A stretch of 41,887 nt of DNA from Limiplasma sp045538465 (GTDB lineage: Bacteria; Bacillota; Clostridia; Christensenellales; Aristaeellaceae): the NCBI GenBank assembly GCA_045538465.1, contig JAZSRK010000005.1:1-41887 (forward strand). The letters run 5' to 3'. The translations under genes were made by a program, and so were the position numbers. Below, one piece after another: positions 24,670 through 33,838 of this stretch. The notes under the pieces are model-generated. The model saw nothing but the letters and a program-made list of their open reading frames with translations. It was not told the DNA's origin and searched no databases. Position 1 is the stretch's first letter. Each line of letters begins with the position of its first letter.

Positions 24670-24698
24670 TAAGCAAACAAAGGAGCAGCTTCCACAGC

Positions 24699-26321
24699 AT
24701 GAACAAACTGGAAGTTTTGAAAACACACTTTGGGCACGATCATTTTCGAGAAGGACAGAGCGAGCTCATTGATGCCTTATTGGAAGGCAAAGATGCTTTT
24801 GGCATCATGCCCACCGGCTCTGGCAAATCCATTTGCTATCAAGTGCCTGCTCTTGTACGCCAAGGTATAGCGCTTGTTGTATCGCCCCTTATTTCTTTGA
24901 TGAAGGATCAGGTAATGGCGCTGAAAGCCTCAGGCATACCAGCAGCCTATATCAATTCCAGCTTAACGCCTGGGCAGCAGCAAGAAGCAATCCGTCGGGC
25001 CGTTAATGGTGCCTACCGGATCATTTATGTTGCCCCGGAACGTTTGGAAGTGCCTCAATTTCAAGCTTTTGCTAAACAAGCAGAGCTATCGCTGATCGCA
25101 GTGGATGAAGCACATTGTGTATCCCAATGGGGGCACGATTTTAGACCAAGCTACTTAAAGATCGCGCAGTTTATTGAGCAATTACCTAAACGGCCGCCTC
25201 TATGCGCTTTTACAGCTACCGCCACAAGACAAGTACAAGATGATATTCTCCGGCTACTGGCGCTTCAAAAGCCGGTGCGGGTATCCACTGGCTACAATCG
25301 TCCCAATCTACATTTTTCCTCTGTAAAACCTTCTAACAAGCTGGGCTTTTTGTTTGAATTTCTCAAAAGTGTAGGGGATCAATGCGGCATTATTTATTGC
25401 TCCACTCGCAAGAATGTAGAGACGGTTTGCGATAAAATGCAGATGCTCGGCTTCTCGGCCACCCGATACCATGCTGGGCTTAGCGATACTGAGCGCCAAA
25501 AGAATCAAGATGATTTTCGCATGGATCGTGCCAGGATCATGGTGGCCACCAATGCCTTTGGCATGGGGATCGATAAGTCGGATGTGCGTTTTGTACTGCA
25601 TTACAATATGCCTAAGGATCTGGAAAGCTATTATCAGGAAGCAGGCCGAGCCGGACGTGATGGGGAAGCAGCGGAATGCTTGCTCCTCTATAGCGGGCAG
25701 GACGTTATTACAGCCAAATGGATGATCGAACACGACGATGAGACCAACGACGAAGACCCGGTGCAGCGAGCCCATTTGAAGGAATTGCAGCTGGAACGCT
25801 TGAAGCAAATGACCTTCTATGCCAACAGCAAAAGCTGTCTGAGGCATTTCATTTTGAAATACTTTGGCGAATACGATGCTCAGGTGCATTGCGGACACTG
25901 TTCTGTATGCGACGGTGATGCATTCGAAGTGGATTCGGGCGGTAGGAGAGAGCCTAAGCTGGTAAGCGCCGGCGAAGAAAGAAAACTGGAACGCCGTATT
26001 GCCAAAGAAGCAGGACGTTCCAGTAAATCACAGATCGTTACATCTTTTACCCCGTGGGAGAAAGCTTTGTACGAGAATTTGCGGGAGCTTCGCAAGCTTT
26101 TGGCCAACCGAAGCCGCATGCCTGCTTATACCATTTTTAGTGATGTTACTTTGCAGGATATGGTGAAAAAACGCCCGAAAGATCTGGATAGTTTTTTGGA
26201 TGTATCCGGCGTTGGCGTTACCAAACAGCGGATCTATGGCGAGACCTTCCTTGCGGTCATACGGGATGGCGCAGAACCCAACGATGCCATTCTAAACATG
26301 GAGGCCCCCAACGAACCGTAA
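24699..26321 (+). CDS. recQ: RecQ-type DNA helicase, without winged-helix domain
   Basis: RecQ is a 3'-5' superfamily 2 helicase in recombination and repair. The 540-residue product has Walker A MPTGSGKS (37-44), the DEAHCVSQWGHDFRPSY box, helicase motif VI GRAGRDG, and the RecQ zinc site Cys380, Cys398, Cys401 and Cys404. A C-terminal HRDC-like region begins near residue 450. Only about 45 mostly charged residues lie between the last zinc cysteine and HRDC, so the winged-helix half of the RQC region, present in E. coli RecQ, is missing. The ATG at 24699 is chosen; a start at 24633 would run through the hairpin. It converges on serS. Confidence 0.92.
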   Translation: MNKLEVLKTHFGHDHFREGQSELIDALLEGKDAFGIMPTGSGKSICYQVPALVRQGIALVVSPLISLMKDQVMALKASGIPAAYINSSLTPGQQQEAIRRAVNGAYRIIYVAPERLEVPQFQAFAKQAELSLIAVDEAHCVSQWGHDFRPSYLKIAQFIEQLPKRPPLCAFTATATRQVQDDILRLLALQKPVRVSTGYNRPNLHFSSVKPSNKLGFLFEFLKSVGDQCGIIYCSTRKNVETVCDKMQMLGFSATRYHAGLSDTERQKNQDDFRMDRARIMVATNAFGMGIDKSDVRFVLHYNMPKDLESYYQEAGRAGRDGEAAECLLLYSGQDVITAKWMIEHDDETNDEDPVQRAHLKELQLERLKQMTFYANSKSCLRHFILKYFGEYDAQVHCGHCSVCDGDAFEVDSGGRREPKLVSAGEERKLERRIAKEAGRSSKSQIVTSFTPWEKALYENLRELRKLLANRSRMPAYTIFSDVTLQDMVKKRPKDLDSFLDVSGVGVTKQRIYGETFLAVIRDGAEPNDAILNMEAPNEP

Positions 26322-26356
26322 ACAATGCGTTAACCATAAAACGGATGCATATGAAT

Positions 26357-26390
26357 AAAGCAGCTGCCCATTTGAGCAGCTGCTTTTGCA
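26357..26390. terminator. Bidirectional terminator between recQ and serS
   Basis: AAAGCAGCTGC (26357-26367) pairs perfectly with GCAGCTGCTTT (26376-26386), followed by TGCATATTT on the plus strand and by ATTCAT on the minus strand. It lies between the two convergent stop codons. Confidence 0.85.
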
Positions 26391-26393
26391 TAT

Positions 26394-27665
26394 TTACTTA
26401 ATGATATCAGTGCCCATGTAAGGTACCAGCACTTCGGGAATGGTAACGGTGCCATCTTCGTTCTGGTAGTTTTCCAAAATGGCGGCAACCGTACGGCCTA
26501 CAGCCACGCCGCTGCCATTGAGAGTGTGGGCAAACTGGGGCTTGTCCTTGGGGTTCTCACGGTAGCGGATACCGGCACGGCGCGCTTGGAAATCTTCGCA
26601 GTTGGAGCAGCTGGAGATCTCCACATAGCGGTTGTAGCTGGGCATCCACACTTCGATATCATAGGTCTTAGCGGCGCTAAAGCCCATATCACCGGTGCAC
26701 AGGGTAACCACACGGTAGGGCAGACCCAAAAGCTGCAGTACTTTTTCAGCAGAGGCGGTCATGGTCTCCAATTCTTCGTAGCTCTGTTCAGGCTTGGCGA
26801 TCTTGACCATTTCTACCTTGTTAAACTGATGCTGACGGATGAGACCGCGGGTATCGCGGCCAGCGCTGCCTGCCTCGGCACGGAAGCAGGTGGAGTAGGC
26901 GCAATGACGAATGGGCAGCTGAGCGCCGTCCAGGATCATTTCACGGTACAGGTTGGTCACAGGCACCTCAGCGGTGGGAATGAGGAAGGTATCCTTATCC
27001 ACTTTATAGGCATCTTCTTCAAACTTGGGCAGCTGACCGGTGCCAGTCATGGTGCTGCGGGTAACCATGTAGGGGGGATAGATCTCATCGTAGCCATTTT
27101 CTACATGGGTATTGAGGAAGAAATTGATGATGGCGCGTTCCAAACGAGCGCCCAAGCCACGGTATACGGTAAAGCGGGCACCGGAGATCTTGGCTGCGCT
27201 ATCCCAATCCAGAATGCCCAAATCGGTACCCAGATCCCAATGGGGCTTGGGTTCCCAGCCAAACTGACGGGGCTCGCCCCAGCGGCGCTGTTCTACATTA
27301 TCCTTGTCGTCTGCACCTACGGGAACGCTGGCATGGGGGAAGTTGGGAACGTTCATCAGGAAGTCGTTCATATTCTCTTCCAACTGAGCGATCTCGGCAT
27401 CGGTGGCTGCGATCTCATCGCCCAATGCACGCATCTTTTCCATAATGGCTGCGGTCTCGGCTTCGTCTGCGCCGCGCTTCTTGGCCATACCGATCTCTTT
27501 GCTGGTGGCGTTACGAAGGGCTTTCTTCTCTTCGACTTCGGTCATCAGCTTACGGCGCTGTTCGTCCTGAGCGAGAAACTCGTCAAGGGAAATATCCTTG
27601 TTGCGGGCTTTCAGGGCGTCGATCAATTCCTGGGGATTCTGACGGATCCTTTTGATGTCAAGCAT
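26394..27665 (-). CDS. serS: Seryl-tRNA synthetase
   Basis: SerS charges tRNA-Ser. The 423-residue product begins MLDIKRIRQNPQEL with the long antiparallel coiled-coil arm (about 28-105) that grips the tRNA variable arm, then the class II catalytic core with motif 2 (FRAEAGSAGRDTRGLIRQHQF, about 268-288 in part) and motif 3 (GSGVAVGRTVAAILENYQ). Length is normal. AGGAGGT precedes the ATG. A T-box leader and its own promoter lie upstream, so expression should rise when tRNA-Ser is uncharged. Confidence 0.98.
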   Translation of the reverse strand: MLDIKRIRQNPQELIDALKARNKDISLDEFLAQDEQRRKLMTEVEEKKALRNATSKEIGMAKKRGADEAETAAIMEKMRALGDEIAATDAEIAQLEENMNDFLMNVPNFPHASVPVGADDKDNVEQRRWGEPRQFGWEPKPHWDLGTDLGILDWDSAAKISGARFTVYRGLGARLERAIINFFLNTHVENGYDEIYPPYMVTRSTMTGTGQLPKFEEDAYKVDKDTFLIPTAEVPVTNLYREMILDGAQLPIRHCAYSTCFRAEAGSAGRDTRGLIRQHQFNKVEMVKIAKPEQSYEELETMTASAEKVLQLLGLPYRVVTLCTGDMGFSAAKTYDIEVWMPSYNRYVEISSCSNCEDFQARRAGIRYRENPKDKPQFAHTLNGSGVAVGRTVAAILENYQNEDGTVTIPEVLVPYMGTDIIK

Positions 27666-27683
27666 GGGTCAATAACCTCCTAA

Positions 27684-27728
27684 GTAAAATGAAACGCCCC
27701 TGCCAACTGCATAGCAGTCGCAGGGACG
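27684..27728 (-). terminator. Regulated terminator of the serS T-box
   Basis: Read on the minus strand, CGTCCCTGCGACTGC pairs imperfectly with GCAGTTGGCAGGGGCG around a short loop, followed by TTTCATTTTA. The stem lies between the T-box sequence and the serS ribosome site, as expected for tRNA-controlled attenuation. Confidence 0.85.
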
Positions 27729-27924
27729 GAGAGAACGTTTGCTCCGCGGTGCCACCCGGCTTAAGGCTTTTGCCTTCAACTCTGATACGCTGTAACGGGC
27801 GTTACCCGCCGACTCATCGCCGATGGCTCGCATGATGGAAACAGGAGGAAGCGCCGCAGCCTTGCACCGACCGGCTGTTCTCTGGTGGCGGCTTACAACC
27901 TTTTTTCATGGTCGTTGCCAATCG
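27684..27924 (-). promoter_or_regulatory. T-box riboswitch leader of serS
   Basis: On the minus strand the leader contains the conserved T-box sequence GGGTGGCACCGCGG (core at 27743-27754), which binds the acceptor end of uncharged tRNA. A Stem I tip is visible: AGAGAAC (27877-27883) followed by AGCC-GGTCGGTGCAA-GGCT (27858-27876), typical of T-box Stem I. A competing terminator follows. I could not place the specifier loop with certainty; TCC triplets (serine) occur just 3' of the Stem I tip, which would agree with serS. The start is inferred from the promoter. Confidence 0.92.
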
Positions 27925-27930
27925 AGTGGT

Positions 27931-27959
27931 ATTATACCCGCTTTTTCTGCATTTCGCAA
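27931..27959 (-). promoter_or_regulatory. Sigma-A promoter of serS
   Basis: On the minus strand TTGCGA (27954-27959) and a consensus TATAAT (27931-27936) are separated by exactly 17 bases. Confidence 0.92.
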
Positions 27960-27998
27960 GGGTTTTTCACATAATTTTTCTTTGGGCTGGAAAAATGG

Positions 27999-29996
27999 TT
28001 ACTGGTTGCCTTGCAGCATTGCAAGAAAGGCAGCTTCGTCCAATACAGGTATACCAAGCGATTGGGCTTTATCCAGTTTGGAACCGGCCTTTTCACCTGC
28101 CAGTACAAAGCTTGTTTTCTTGCTTACGCTGCCAGCTGCTTTGCCGCCATGCTGAACGATCAGCTTTTCAGCTTCGTCCCGGCTTAAGGTAGGCAATGTG
28201 CCGGTCACCACCACGGTTTTGCCCAGCAGGGTATCGGTCAGATGGTCGCTTTCGTGCTGGGGCGTTACGCCGGCATCCAAGAGCCGCTGGATCATCTCCA
28301 AGTTTTCTGGAAAGGCAAAAAACTCTACAACGCTGGCAGCTACAATGTCGCCTACATCAGGAATGACAGTCAAATCTTCTATAGTGGCTGCCTTCAAAGC
28401 ATCCAGCGATGCAAAGCGGTTTGCCAGATCCTTGGCAGTTTTGCGCCCTACATTGGGAATGCCCAGCGCAAACAGGAAGGCATCCAATGCGCAATGGCGG
28501 CTTTTGTCTATAGCGTTTACCAGATTTTCTGCCCGCTTTTTCTGGAAACCTTCCAGCGGCAACAGATCGTTTACACTAAGGCGGTACAGATCGGAACAAT
28601 CCCGAAGGCCCAGTTGGTCATAAAGCAGATCGGCTGTCTTTTCGGAGAAGGCTTCAATATCCATGGCATTGCGCCCGGCAAAGTGGGCAAGGCGCGCAAC
28701 TGCTTGCGGTTTGCAGGTTTGACGGTTCAAGCAGAAGATATGTGCCCCTCGCTGCACAAGTTCGCTGCCGCAGGCAGGGCAATGGGTGGGTGTAACGATC
28801 TCCTGTTCGTTGGCACCGGCTTCGCCCACTCGTCCCATAATTTCGGGAATAACATCGTTAGAGCGTCGGATCCATACCTCGCAACCGATGGCTACATTCT
28901 TGCGGCGAATATCGCCTTCGTTGTTGAGGGTAGCCCGTTGCACAGTAACACCTGCAATATCGGTGGGGGTCAGATGGGCAAGAGGCGTCAGCTTGCCGGT
29001 GCGCCCCAGTTCCCAAGTAACATCCAGCAAAGTAGCGGTGTTTTCTTCGGCAGCAAATTTGTATGCTACCGCCCAACGGGGAAATTTCTCTGTATTGCCC
29101 ATCAATTGGCGGGTGCGCAGATCGCATACTTTCACCACAGCACCATCAATGAGAAAATCCAGCTGCGGACGATCGGCTTCCACACCATCAATAAGGCTGC
29201 ATACGGTTTGGTAATCTGTGCCCCGACCATCGTATCCTGCCATGGGGAAGCCGTTTTCTCCAATGAAGCGAAGCATACCGTCTGCATCGTCGAAGGGGGC
29301 CTCCTCAATAGTACCCACCTGATAAAAGAATGCATCCAACTTGCGCCCGGCAGTAACGGCAGGATCCAAGTTTCGCAAGGCGCCTGCGGCAGCATTGCGG
29401 GCGTTTTTGAGAGGTTCATCAGCGGTTTTGTTGTATGCCTCCAGTGTGCTCAGGCGCATGATGCACTCGCCTTGTACCTCCAACAAGCCCTGATAGGGAA
29501 TGGATAGGGGAATGCAGCGAATGGTACGGGCCTGAGGCAAAATGGCTTCGCCTACTTCGCCGTTGCCGCGGGTAGCAGCCTGAACAAGCTGACCATTGCG
29601 ATAGGTCAGGTTGATGGTAAGGCCATCCAGCTTATATTCCACGCTATAACGCAGAGGTGGCAGAGGCGTTTCCAATCCGTCGCTGATCTGGGCATAAAGC
29701 TTTTCGCAGCGGGCAAACCATGCCTGCAATTCTTCTTTGCTTTGCACCTTATCCATGCTCCACAGACGGCTCAGGTGCCGATGCTCATCGAAGCCTTTCA
29801 AGGGCTCTGCGCCTACCCGAACAGAAGGAGAGTCCGGCAAAGTAACGCCAGACTCTTTTTCCATCGCGATCAGCTGAGCATATTTGCTATCCCATTGCGC
29901 ATCGGACATGGGGCTTTCACCTGTGGTGTAATACAAGCGGGAAGCCTGATTCAGTTCATCAATAAGGGCTCGCATTTGCTCGTTTGTATTGCTCAT
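27999..29996 (-). CDS. ligA: NAD-dependent DNA ligase
   Basis: LigA seals nicks using NAD, essential for replication and repair. The 665-residue product has the Ia and adenylation domain with the nucleophile Lys122 in EYKLDGL, an OB fold, a four-cysteine zinc finger (CPACGSEL then CLNRQTC), helix-hairpin-helix repeats and a C-terminal BRCT domain (LLGKTVVVTGTLPTLSRDEAE). Its ATG overlaps the pcrA stop (ATGA). The pcrA-ligA order is conserved in Firmicutes. No clear terminator separates it from the serS promoter about 40 bases downstream. Confidence 0.97.
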   Translation of the reverse strand: MSNTNEQMRALIDELNQASRLYYTTGESPMSDAQWDSKYAQLIAMEKESGVTLPDSPSVRVGAEPLKGFDEHRHLSRLWSMDKVQSKEELQAWFARCEKLYAQISDGLETPLPPLRYSVEYKLDGLTINLTYRNGQLVQAATRGNGEVGEAILPQARTIRCIPLSIPYQGLLEVQGECIMRLSTLEAYNKTADEPLKNARNAAAGALRNLDPAVTAGRKLDAFFYQVGTIEEAPFDDADGMLRFIGENGFPMAGYDGRGTDYQTVCSLIDGVEADRPQLDFLIDGAVVKVCDLRTRQLMGNTEKFPRWAVAYKFAAEENTATLLDVTWELGRTGKLTPLAHLTPTDIAGVTVQRATLNNEGDIRRKNVAIGCEVWIRRSNDVIPEIMGRVGEAGANEQEIVTPTHCPACGSELVQRGAHIFCLNRQTCKPQAVARLAHFAGRNAMDIEAFSEKTADLLYDQLGLRDCSDLYRLSVNDLLPLEGFQKKRAENLVNAIDKSRHCALDAFLFALGIPNVGRKTAKDLANRFASLDALKAATIEDLTVIPDVGDIVAASVVEFFAFPENLEMIQRLLDAGVTPQHESDHLTDTLLGKTVVVTGTLPTLSRDEAEKLIVQHGGKAAGSVSKKTSFVLAGEKAGSKLDKAQSLGIPVLDEAAFLAMLQGNQ

Positions 29997-32266
29997 TCTT
30001 CATTCACCTTTACAATAGGCGCAATGGACATAACAAACTCCTTCTGTCCATAGGCCACAAAACTGATGACCACACGGGCATCTGAACCGGTGCCGTAGAT
30101 AGCGGTCACATTTCCTTCGCCAAACTTGCGGTGCATGACCCGGTCGCCGGGCTTAAACAGGCTGCCGACTGAAGCCGTAGGGATATTGCGTGCCGCAGAA
30201 GGGGTAAAGCCCTTTTGCAAGCCGGGAATGCCTAATGCATTCATTCCCTGTCCAATACCTGCCGAGGTCGACTGAAAACGAGGTGTGCGTCTCATAGTCG
30301 TGGGCTGATAGCTGGCGGCTGCGCCGGGGAAGCTGCGTTCCCGCTTGCTGATAAGCTGATCATCCAGCACGCGCTTGGGAATTTCGTTTAGGAAGCGGCT
30401 GGGTGCATTAAAATTGACTTGGTTGAACAACATACGCTGGGAAGCATAGCTGATGTGCAGCAGCTTTTGCGCACGGGTAATGGCCACATAGCAGAGGCGG
30501 CGTTCTTCTTCGATCTTTTCATCGTCGCCAAGACAGCGTCCATTGGGGAAAACGCCTTCTTCCAAGCCTGTTATGAACACAACAGGAAATTCCAGACCCT
30601 TTGCACTGTGAATGGTCATCAAGGTAACGGCTTTGTTATCGGCTGTGTGGTTATCCAGATCGGATACCAGCGCAACGTTTTCCAAATAATCAGACAGGCT
30701 CGGTGCTTCGGCTGCCTGCTCGTATTCTTTTACGGCTCCGAGGAATTCGTTGATGTTCTCAACGCGGTTTACGCCTTCCTCAGATTGGTCTCGTTCATAC
30801 TGCGCTTTTAAGCCGGTGCGTTCGATCACATAATCGACAAATTCGCTTACGCCCATATCTTCAAGGCTCAAGACAAGTTCATTCATCAATTCGCCAAAAT
30901 CGTGCACGCATTTGCGGGGACGGGCCGAAAGGGTCTCGGGAATGTCCACCAAAGCACTGTATAGCGGCATTTCCTTTTCGGCAGCGTGGCGTACCAGTTC
31001 TGCAATGGTACTGTCGCCAATAGATCGTTTTGGGTTGTTGATGATCCTGCGCAGGCTCACATCATCGGAAGGATTGACGATACAGCGAAGATACGCAACG
31101 ATATCCTTTACTTCCTTACGGTCATAGAAGCGAAGACCGCCGTAGATGCGATAGGGAATACCGGCACGAACCAGCATTTCTTCTAAAATACGGCTCTGGG
31201 AGTTAGAACGGTACAGGATAGCGATCTCGCCATGCTCTGCTTGCCGGTTCAGCCGCAGCTGATGGATGCGGTCGCAGATCCAAGCGGCTTCTTCCCGTTC
31301 GTCGCCAGCATGAAACAGCTTGATGGATTCGCCCTCTTCGCTTTCCGTCCAGAGCACTTTTTCCATACGACCCATATTGTGGGCGATCACCTGATTGGCG
31401 GCATCCAAAATATTGGCGGTGCTGCGGTAGTTTTGCTCCAGCTTGATCACCGTGGCATCGGGGAAATCTTTTTCAAAATCGAGGATGTTACGTACATCCG
31501 CACCACGCCAACCATAGATGCTCTGGTCGTCGTCGCCTACAACGCATAGATTGCGGCTTTCGCTGGTAAGCAGCTTTACCAACGAATACTGGGCAAAGTT
31601 GGTATCTTGGTATTCGTCTACATGTACATAGGCAAAGCGGTTGCGGTAGCTTTCCAGCACAGGAGGATGGTCGGCAAACAGCTCCAAGGTACGCACCAGC
31701 AGGTCGTCGAAATCCAATGCGTTGGAGCTGCGCAGCTTAACTTCGTAAGCGCTGTAGGCATCGTGGAGCATCTGTGCACGAAAATCTTTTTCGGATTGAG
31801 CAAACCATTCATCTGGGCTGAGCAGCTTATCTTTGGCATCGCTGATCTTTGCCTTGATCTCTTTGACCGGCAATATTTTATCATCGATGTTCAGCTGCTT
31901 TAATACTTCTTTTACAACGGCGGTTTGGTCGTCGTCATCATAGATGGTAAAGGAACGCGTGTAGCCCAATTTTTCGATATCACGGCGCAAAATACGGGCG
32001 CACATGGAGTGAAAGGTGCTTACCCAAACTTCGTCCCCAGCTTCGCCTACAAGGGCAGAAACACGGGCGCGCATTTCCTTAGCGGCTTTGTTGGTAAACG
32101 TAATAGCCAAAATGTGCCAAGGCTTAACGCCCTGATCGATCAGATTCGCAATGCGGTAGGTGAGGGCACGGGTCTTGCCGCTGCCTGCGCCAGCCAAAAT
32201 AAGAACAGGGCCCTCCAATGTTTCGGCAGCAAGCCGCTGCTGTGCATTCAAACAATCCAGATTCAT
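29993..32266 (-). CDS. pcrA: PcrA/UvrD-type superfamily 1 DNA helicase
   Basis: PcrA is a 3'-5' helicase that clears RNA polymerase and RecA from DNA and acts in repair and rolling-circle replication. The 757-residue product has the Q motif (LNAQQRLA), Walker A AGAGSGKT (25-32), VDEYQDTN, GDDDQSIYGWRGA and the C-terminal motifs (TIHSAKGLEF, VAITRAQ). The C-terminal tail ends with a KFGEGNV Tudor-like segment that contacts RNA polymerase in this family. It overlaps yerC (ATGA) upstream and ligA downstream. Confidence 0.97.
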   Translation of the reverse strand: MNLDCLNAQQRLAAETLEGPVLILAGAGSGKTRALTYRIANLIDQGVKPWHILAITFTNKAAKEMRARVSALVGEAGDEVWVSTFHSMCARILRRDIEKLGYTRSFTIYDDDDQTAVVKEVLKQLNIDDKILPVKEIKAKISDAKDKLLSPDEWFAQSEKDFRAQMLHDAYSAYEVKLRSSNALDFDDLLVRTLELFADHPPVLESYRNRFAYVHVDEYQDTNFAQYSLVKLLTSESRNLCVVGDDDQSIYGWRGADVRNILDFEKDFPDATVIKLEQNYRSTANILDAANQVIAHNMGRMEKVLWTESEEGESIKLFHAGDEREEAAWICDRIHQLRLNRQAEHGEIAILYRSNSQSRILEEMLVRAGIPYRIYGGLRFYDRKEVKDIVAYLRCIVNPSDDVSLRRIINNPKRSIGDSTIAELVRHAAEKEMPLYSALVDIPETLSARPRKCVHDFGELMNELVLSLEDMGVSEFVDYVIERTGLKAQYERDQSEEGVNRVENINEFLGAVKEYEQAAEAPSLSDYLENVALVSDLDNHTADNKAVTLMTIHSAKGLEFPVVFITGLEEGVFPNGRCLGDDEKIEEERRLCYVAITRAQKLLHISYASQRMLFNQVNFNAPSRFLNEIPKRVLDDQLISKRERSFPGAAASYQPTTMRRTPRFQSTSAGIGQGMNALGIPGLQKGFTPSAARNIPTASVGSLFKPGDRVMHRKFGEGNVTAIYGTGSDARVVISFVAYGQKEFVMSIAPIVKVNEE

Positions 32267-32595
32267 ACGCTTTGATCCTTTTCTTCCTTCTGTTGTATCA
32301 AGCCGGAGGCTTCAAGCCTATCCAAGGCAAGGTTATAACCGTCTGCGCCATATTGCAAAGAGCGGTTTACACGGCTGATGGTCGCAGTGGATGCGCCTGT
32401 ACGCTGCGCGATCTCTTGATAGGTCACTTTTTGGCGCAGCATAACAGCTACCTCAAGCCGTTGGGTTATGCTTTTCATTTCCTGAATGGTCAGCATATCT
32501 TCCAAAAGGCGGTAGGCTTCTTCTTTGGTTTCTAAGCACAGCAAAGCCTCCATCAGCAAATCGGTTTGATCGCCTTTCCATCTGGGTGTAAACAC
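32263..32595 (-). CDS. yerC: YerC-like TrpR-family regulator
   Basis: YerC proteins are small TrpR-like helix-turn-helix proteins found beside pcrA in Firmicutes; YerC has been tied to septal and secretion roles only loosely, and its targets are unclear. About 110 residues, with the TrpR core QRLEVAVMLRQKVTYQEIAQ and TGASTATISRV. I chose a GTG start at 32595 because CGGAGG lies nine bases before it; the ATG 24 bases upstream (32619) has no ribosome site and lies only a few bases after the inferred transcription start. It is first in the operon with pcrA and ligA. The usual intervening gene pcrB is absent. Confidence 0.82.
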   Translation of the reverse strand: MFTPRWKGDQTDLLMEALLCLETKEEAYRLLEDMLTIQEMKSITQRLEVAVMLRQKVTYQEIAQRTGASTATISRVNRSLQYGADGYNLALDRLEASGLIQQKEEKDQSV

Positions 32596-32633
32596 AGCTA
32601 CATACCTCCGACTATCCATATGTTACTGCATCT

Positions 32634-32639
32634 ATTATA
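32634..32639 (-). promoter_or_regulatory. -10 box of the yerC-pcrA-ligA promoter
   Basis: A consensus TATAAT is read on the minus strand 39 bases before the proposed GTG start. The -35 region is poor (about TTTCTT at 17 bases). Confidence 0.6.
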
Positions 32640-32716
32640 CCACTTCTTGAAAAGGAAAGAAACAGAGAAAATGTTTTTTCGCTGTCAGCTGCTGTTGGTG
32701 CGCTACATATGCATAT

Positions 32717-33838
32717 CTATTTTCTGTTGCTTGGTTTTTTGCCAAACAAACCGCCCGTCATTTCACTGATGGAATGCTTCCATTTATCCATACCGCCCTT
32801 GGAACCTGCAGACAGAAATGCAAACGCCCCCAGACCGACCACAAGTGCTACAACGAGCCAAATAATAGCGCCGGAGCCTTTGTTGCTCTCGGTAGCTGGT
32901 TTTTCCGTGTCAGTTTTATTGCTTTTGGGAGCAGAAACATCACTGCTGCCTGCCGAACCCACCACGCCGCCAAACAACGCTTTATAGACGACTTCCGCCA
33001 TGGGGCCGGTGGAGGCCAACACTCGTTCTTTGGGCAGCGTATGGGTACCAAACTCCAAAAGTACGCTTCTGGGAGCCAGATCTTGGTTGTAGGTACCTTT
33101 GCCCATATAGATATCTTTGATCAGCCCCGGATAGATCTTGTCACCAACTGCCTTGATGCGTTTGGCAAAGGCAAGATTGGCCTCCTTGTTCTGGTTGCTC
33201 TTGCCCACCAGCAGACGCACTTTGCTCATGGACTTATCGCCAATGGTCACAGCATATTCATCAGGATCCGGAATGCCGTCCCGGTGCAGATCGAAAATGC
33301 CGTTGGGCATGGTCTTGATAAGTGCCATCGCCGTTTGACGGCTTCGGCGATAGGCTCCTGCGTCGTGAGGGTGATGGGTCGCGTCGTTTAGCTCAACAGT
33401 CGCCCCCAGAGCTTGCAACTTTTTAGAAAAATCGTTGGCGATATCATATATGCCCCCTCGCTGCTCGTCGCTTTCGGTGCCATCGCCTTTTAGGTAGCTT
33501 TCGTCGCTGTGGGTGCAGTAAAGTGCGATCTTTCGTTTGTTTGCAGCGCTTACAGGCACTGCATCGCTCTCTTCCAGCCAAGCGAGTTCCGGCATTTCTG
33601 CAAGGCCAAGCATGACGGCTGTAGCAGTATGCGATGCTCCATCTACTTCTGCAATGCGGTAATGATGGTCGTTGGCGCTTATGTATTCATCACCGATCTC
33701 GCAGTTTCCGTGGATGTAGGTAAGCACTTGACCATTTTCGTCAACGATGGTATAGACCGCCTCTTCTCCTTGCGCAAGCGCAGGCGTAAAGGGGAGTGCA
33801 AGTAGAAAGAAAATAAGAAGAAAAGCTGCTTTTCGCAT
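32717..33838 (-). CDS. spoIIP: SpoIIP-like sporulation peptidoglycan hydrolase
   Basis: SpoIIP is an amidase and endopeptidase that, with SpoIID and SpoIIM, degrades septal peptidoglycan during engulfment. The 373-residue product has a signal peptide (hydrophobic 5-20, ALA-Q), and the SpoIIP domain with CTHSDESY (His110), IYDIANDFSKKL, IFDLHRDG (His185) and LLEFGTHT (Glu262), which should hold the zinc and catalytic groups. Unlike the N-terminally anchored Bacillus protein, it also has a C-terminal membrane segment (about 323-345) followed by a basic tail. It starts immediately after the stop of the membrane gene upstream (TAAATG). Confidence 0.88.
   Translation of the reverse strand: MRKAAFLLIFFLLALPFTPALAQGEEAVYTIVDENGQVLTYIHGNCEIGDEYISANDHHYRIAEVDGASHTATAVMLGLAEMPELAWLEESDAVPVSAANKRKIALYCTHSDESYLKGDGTESDEQRGGIYDIANDFSKKLQALGATVELNDATHHPHDAGAYRRSRQTAMALIKTMPNGIFDLHRDGIPDPDEYAVTIGDKSMSKVRLLVGKSNQNKEANLAFAKRIKAVGDKIYPGLIKDIYMGKGTYNQDLAPRSVLLEFGTHTLPKERVLASTGPMAEVVYKALFGGVVGSAGSSDVSAPKSNKTDTEKPATESNKGSGAIIWLVVALVVGLGAFAFLSAGSKGGMDKWKHSISEMTGGLFGKKPSNRK

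Noticed and set aside
24633..24698. A longer N-terminus for RecQ starting at 24633
   Set aside because: The added codons are encoded by the terminator-like hairpin; the ATG at 24699 gives the conserved RecQ start.
27823..28192. Small plus-strand open frames over the serS leader
   Set aside because: They overlap the T-box leader, the serS promoter and the end of ligA on the opposite strand; no ribosome site or domain was seen.
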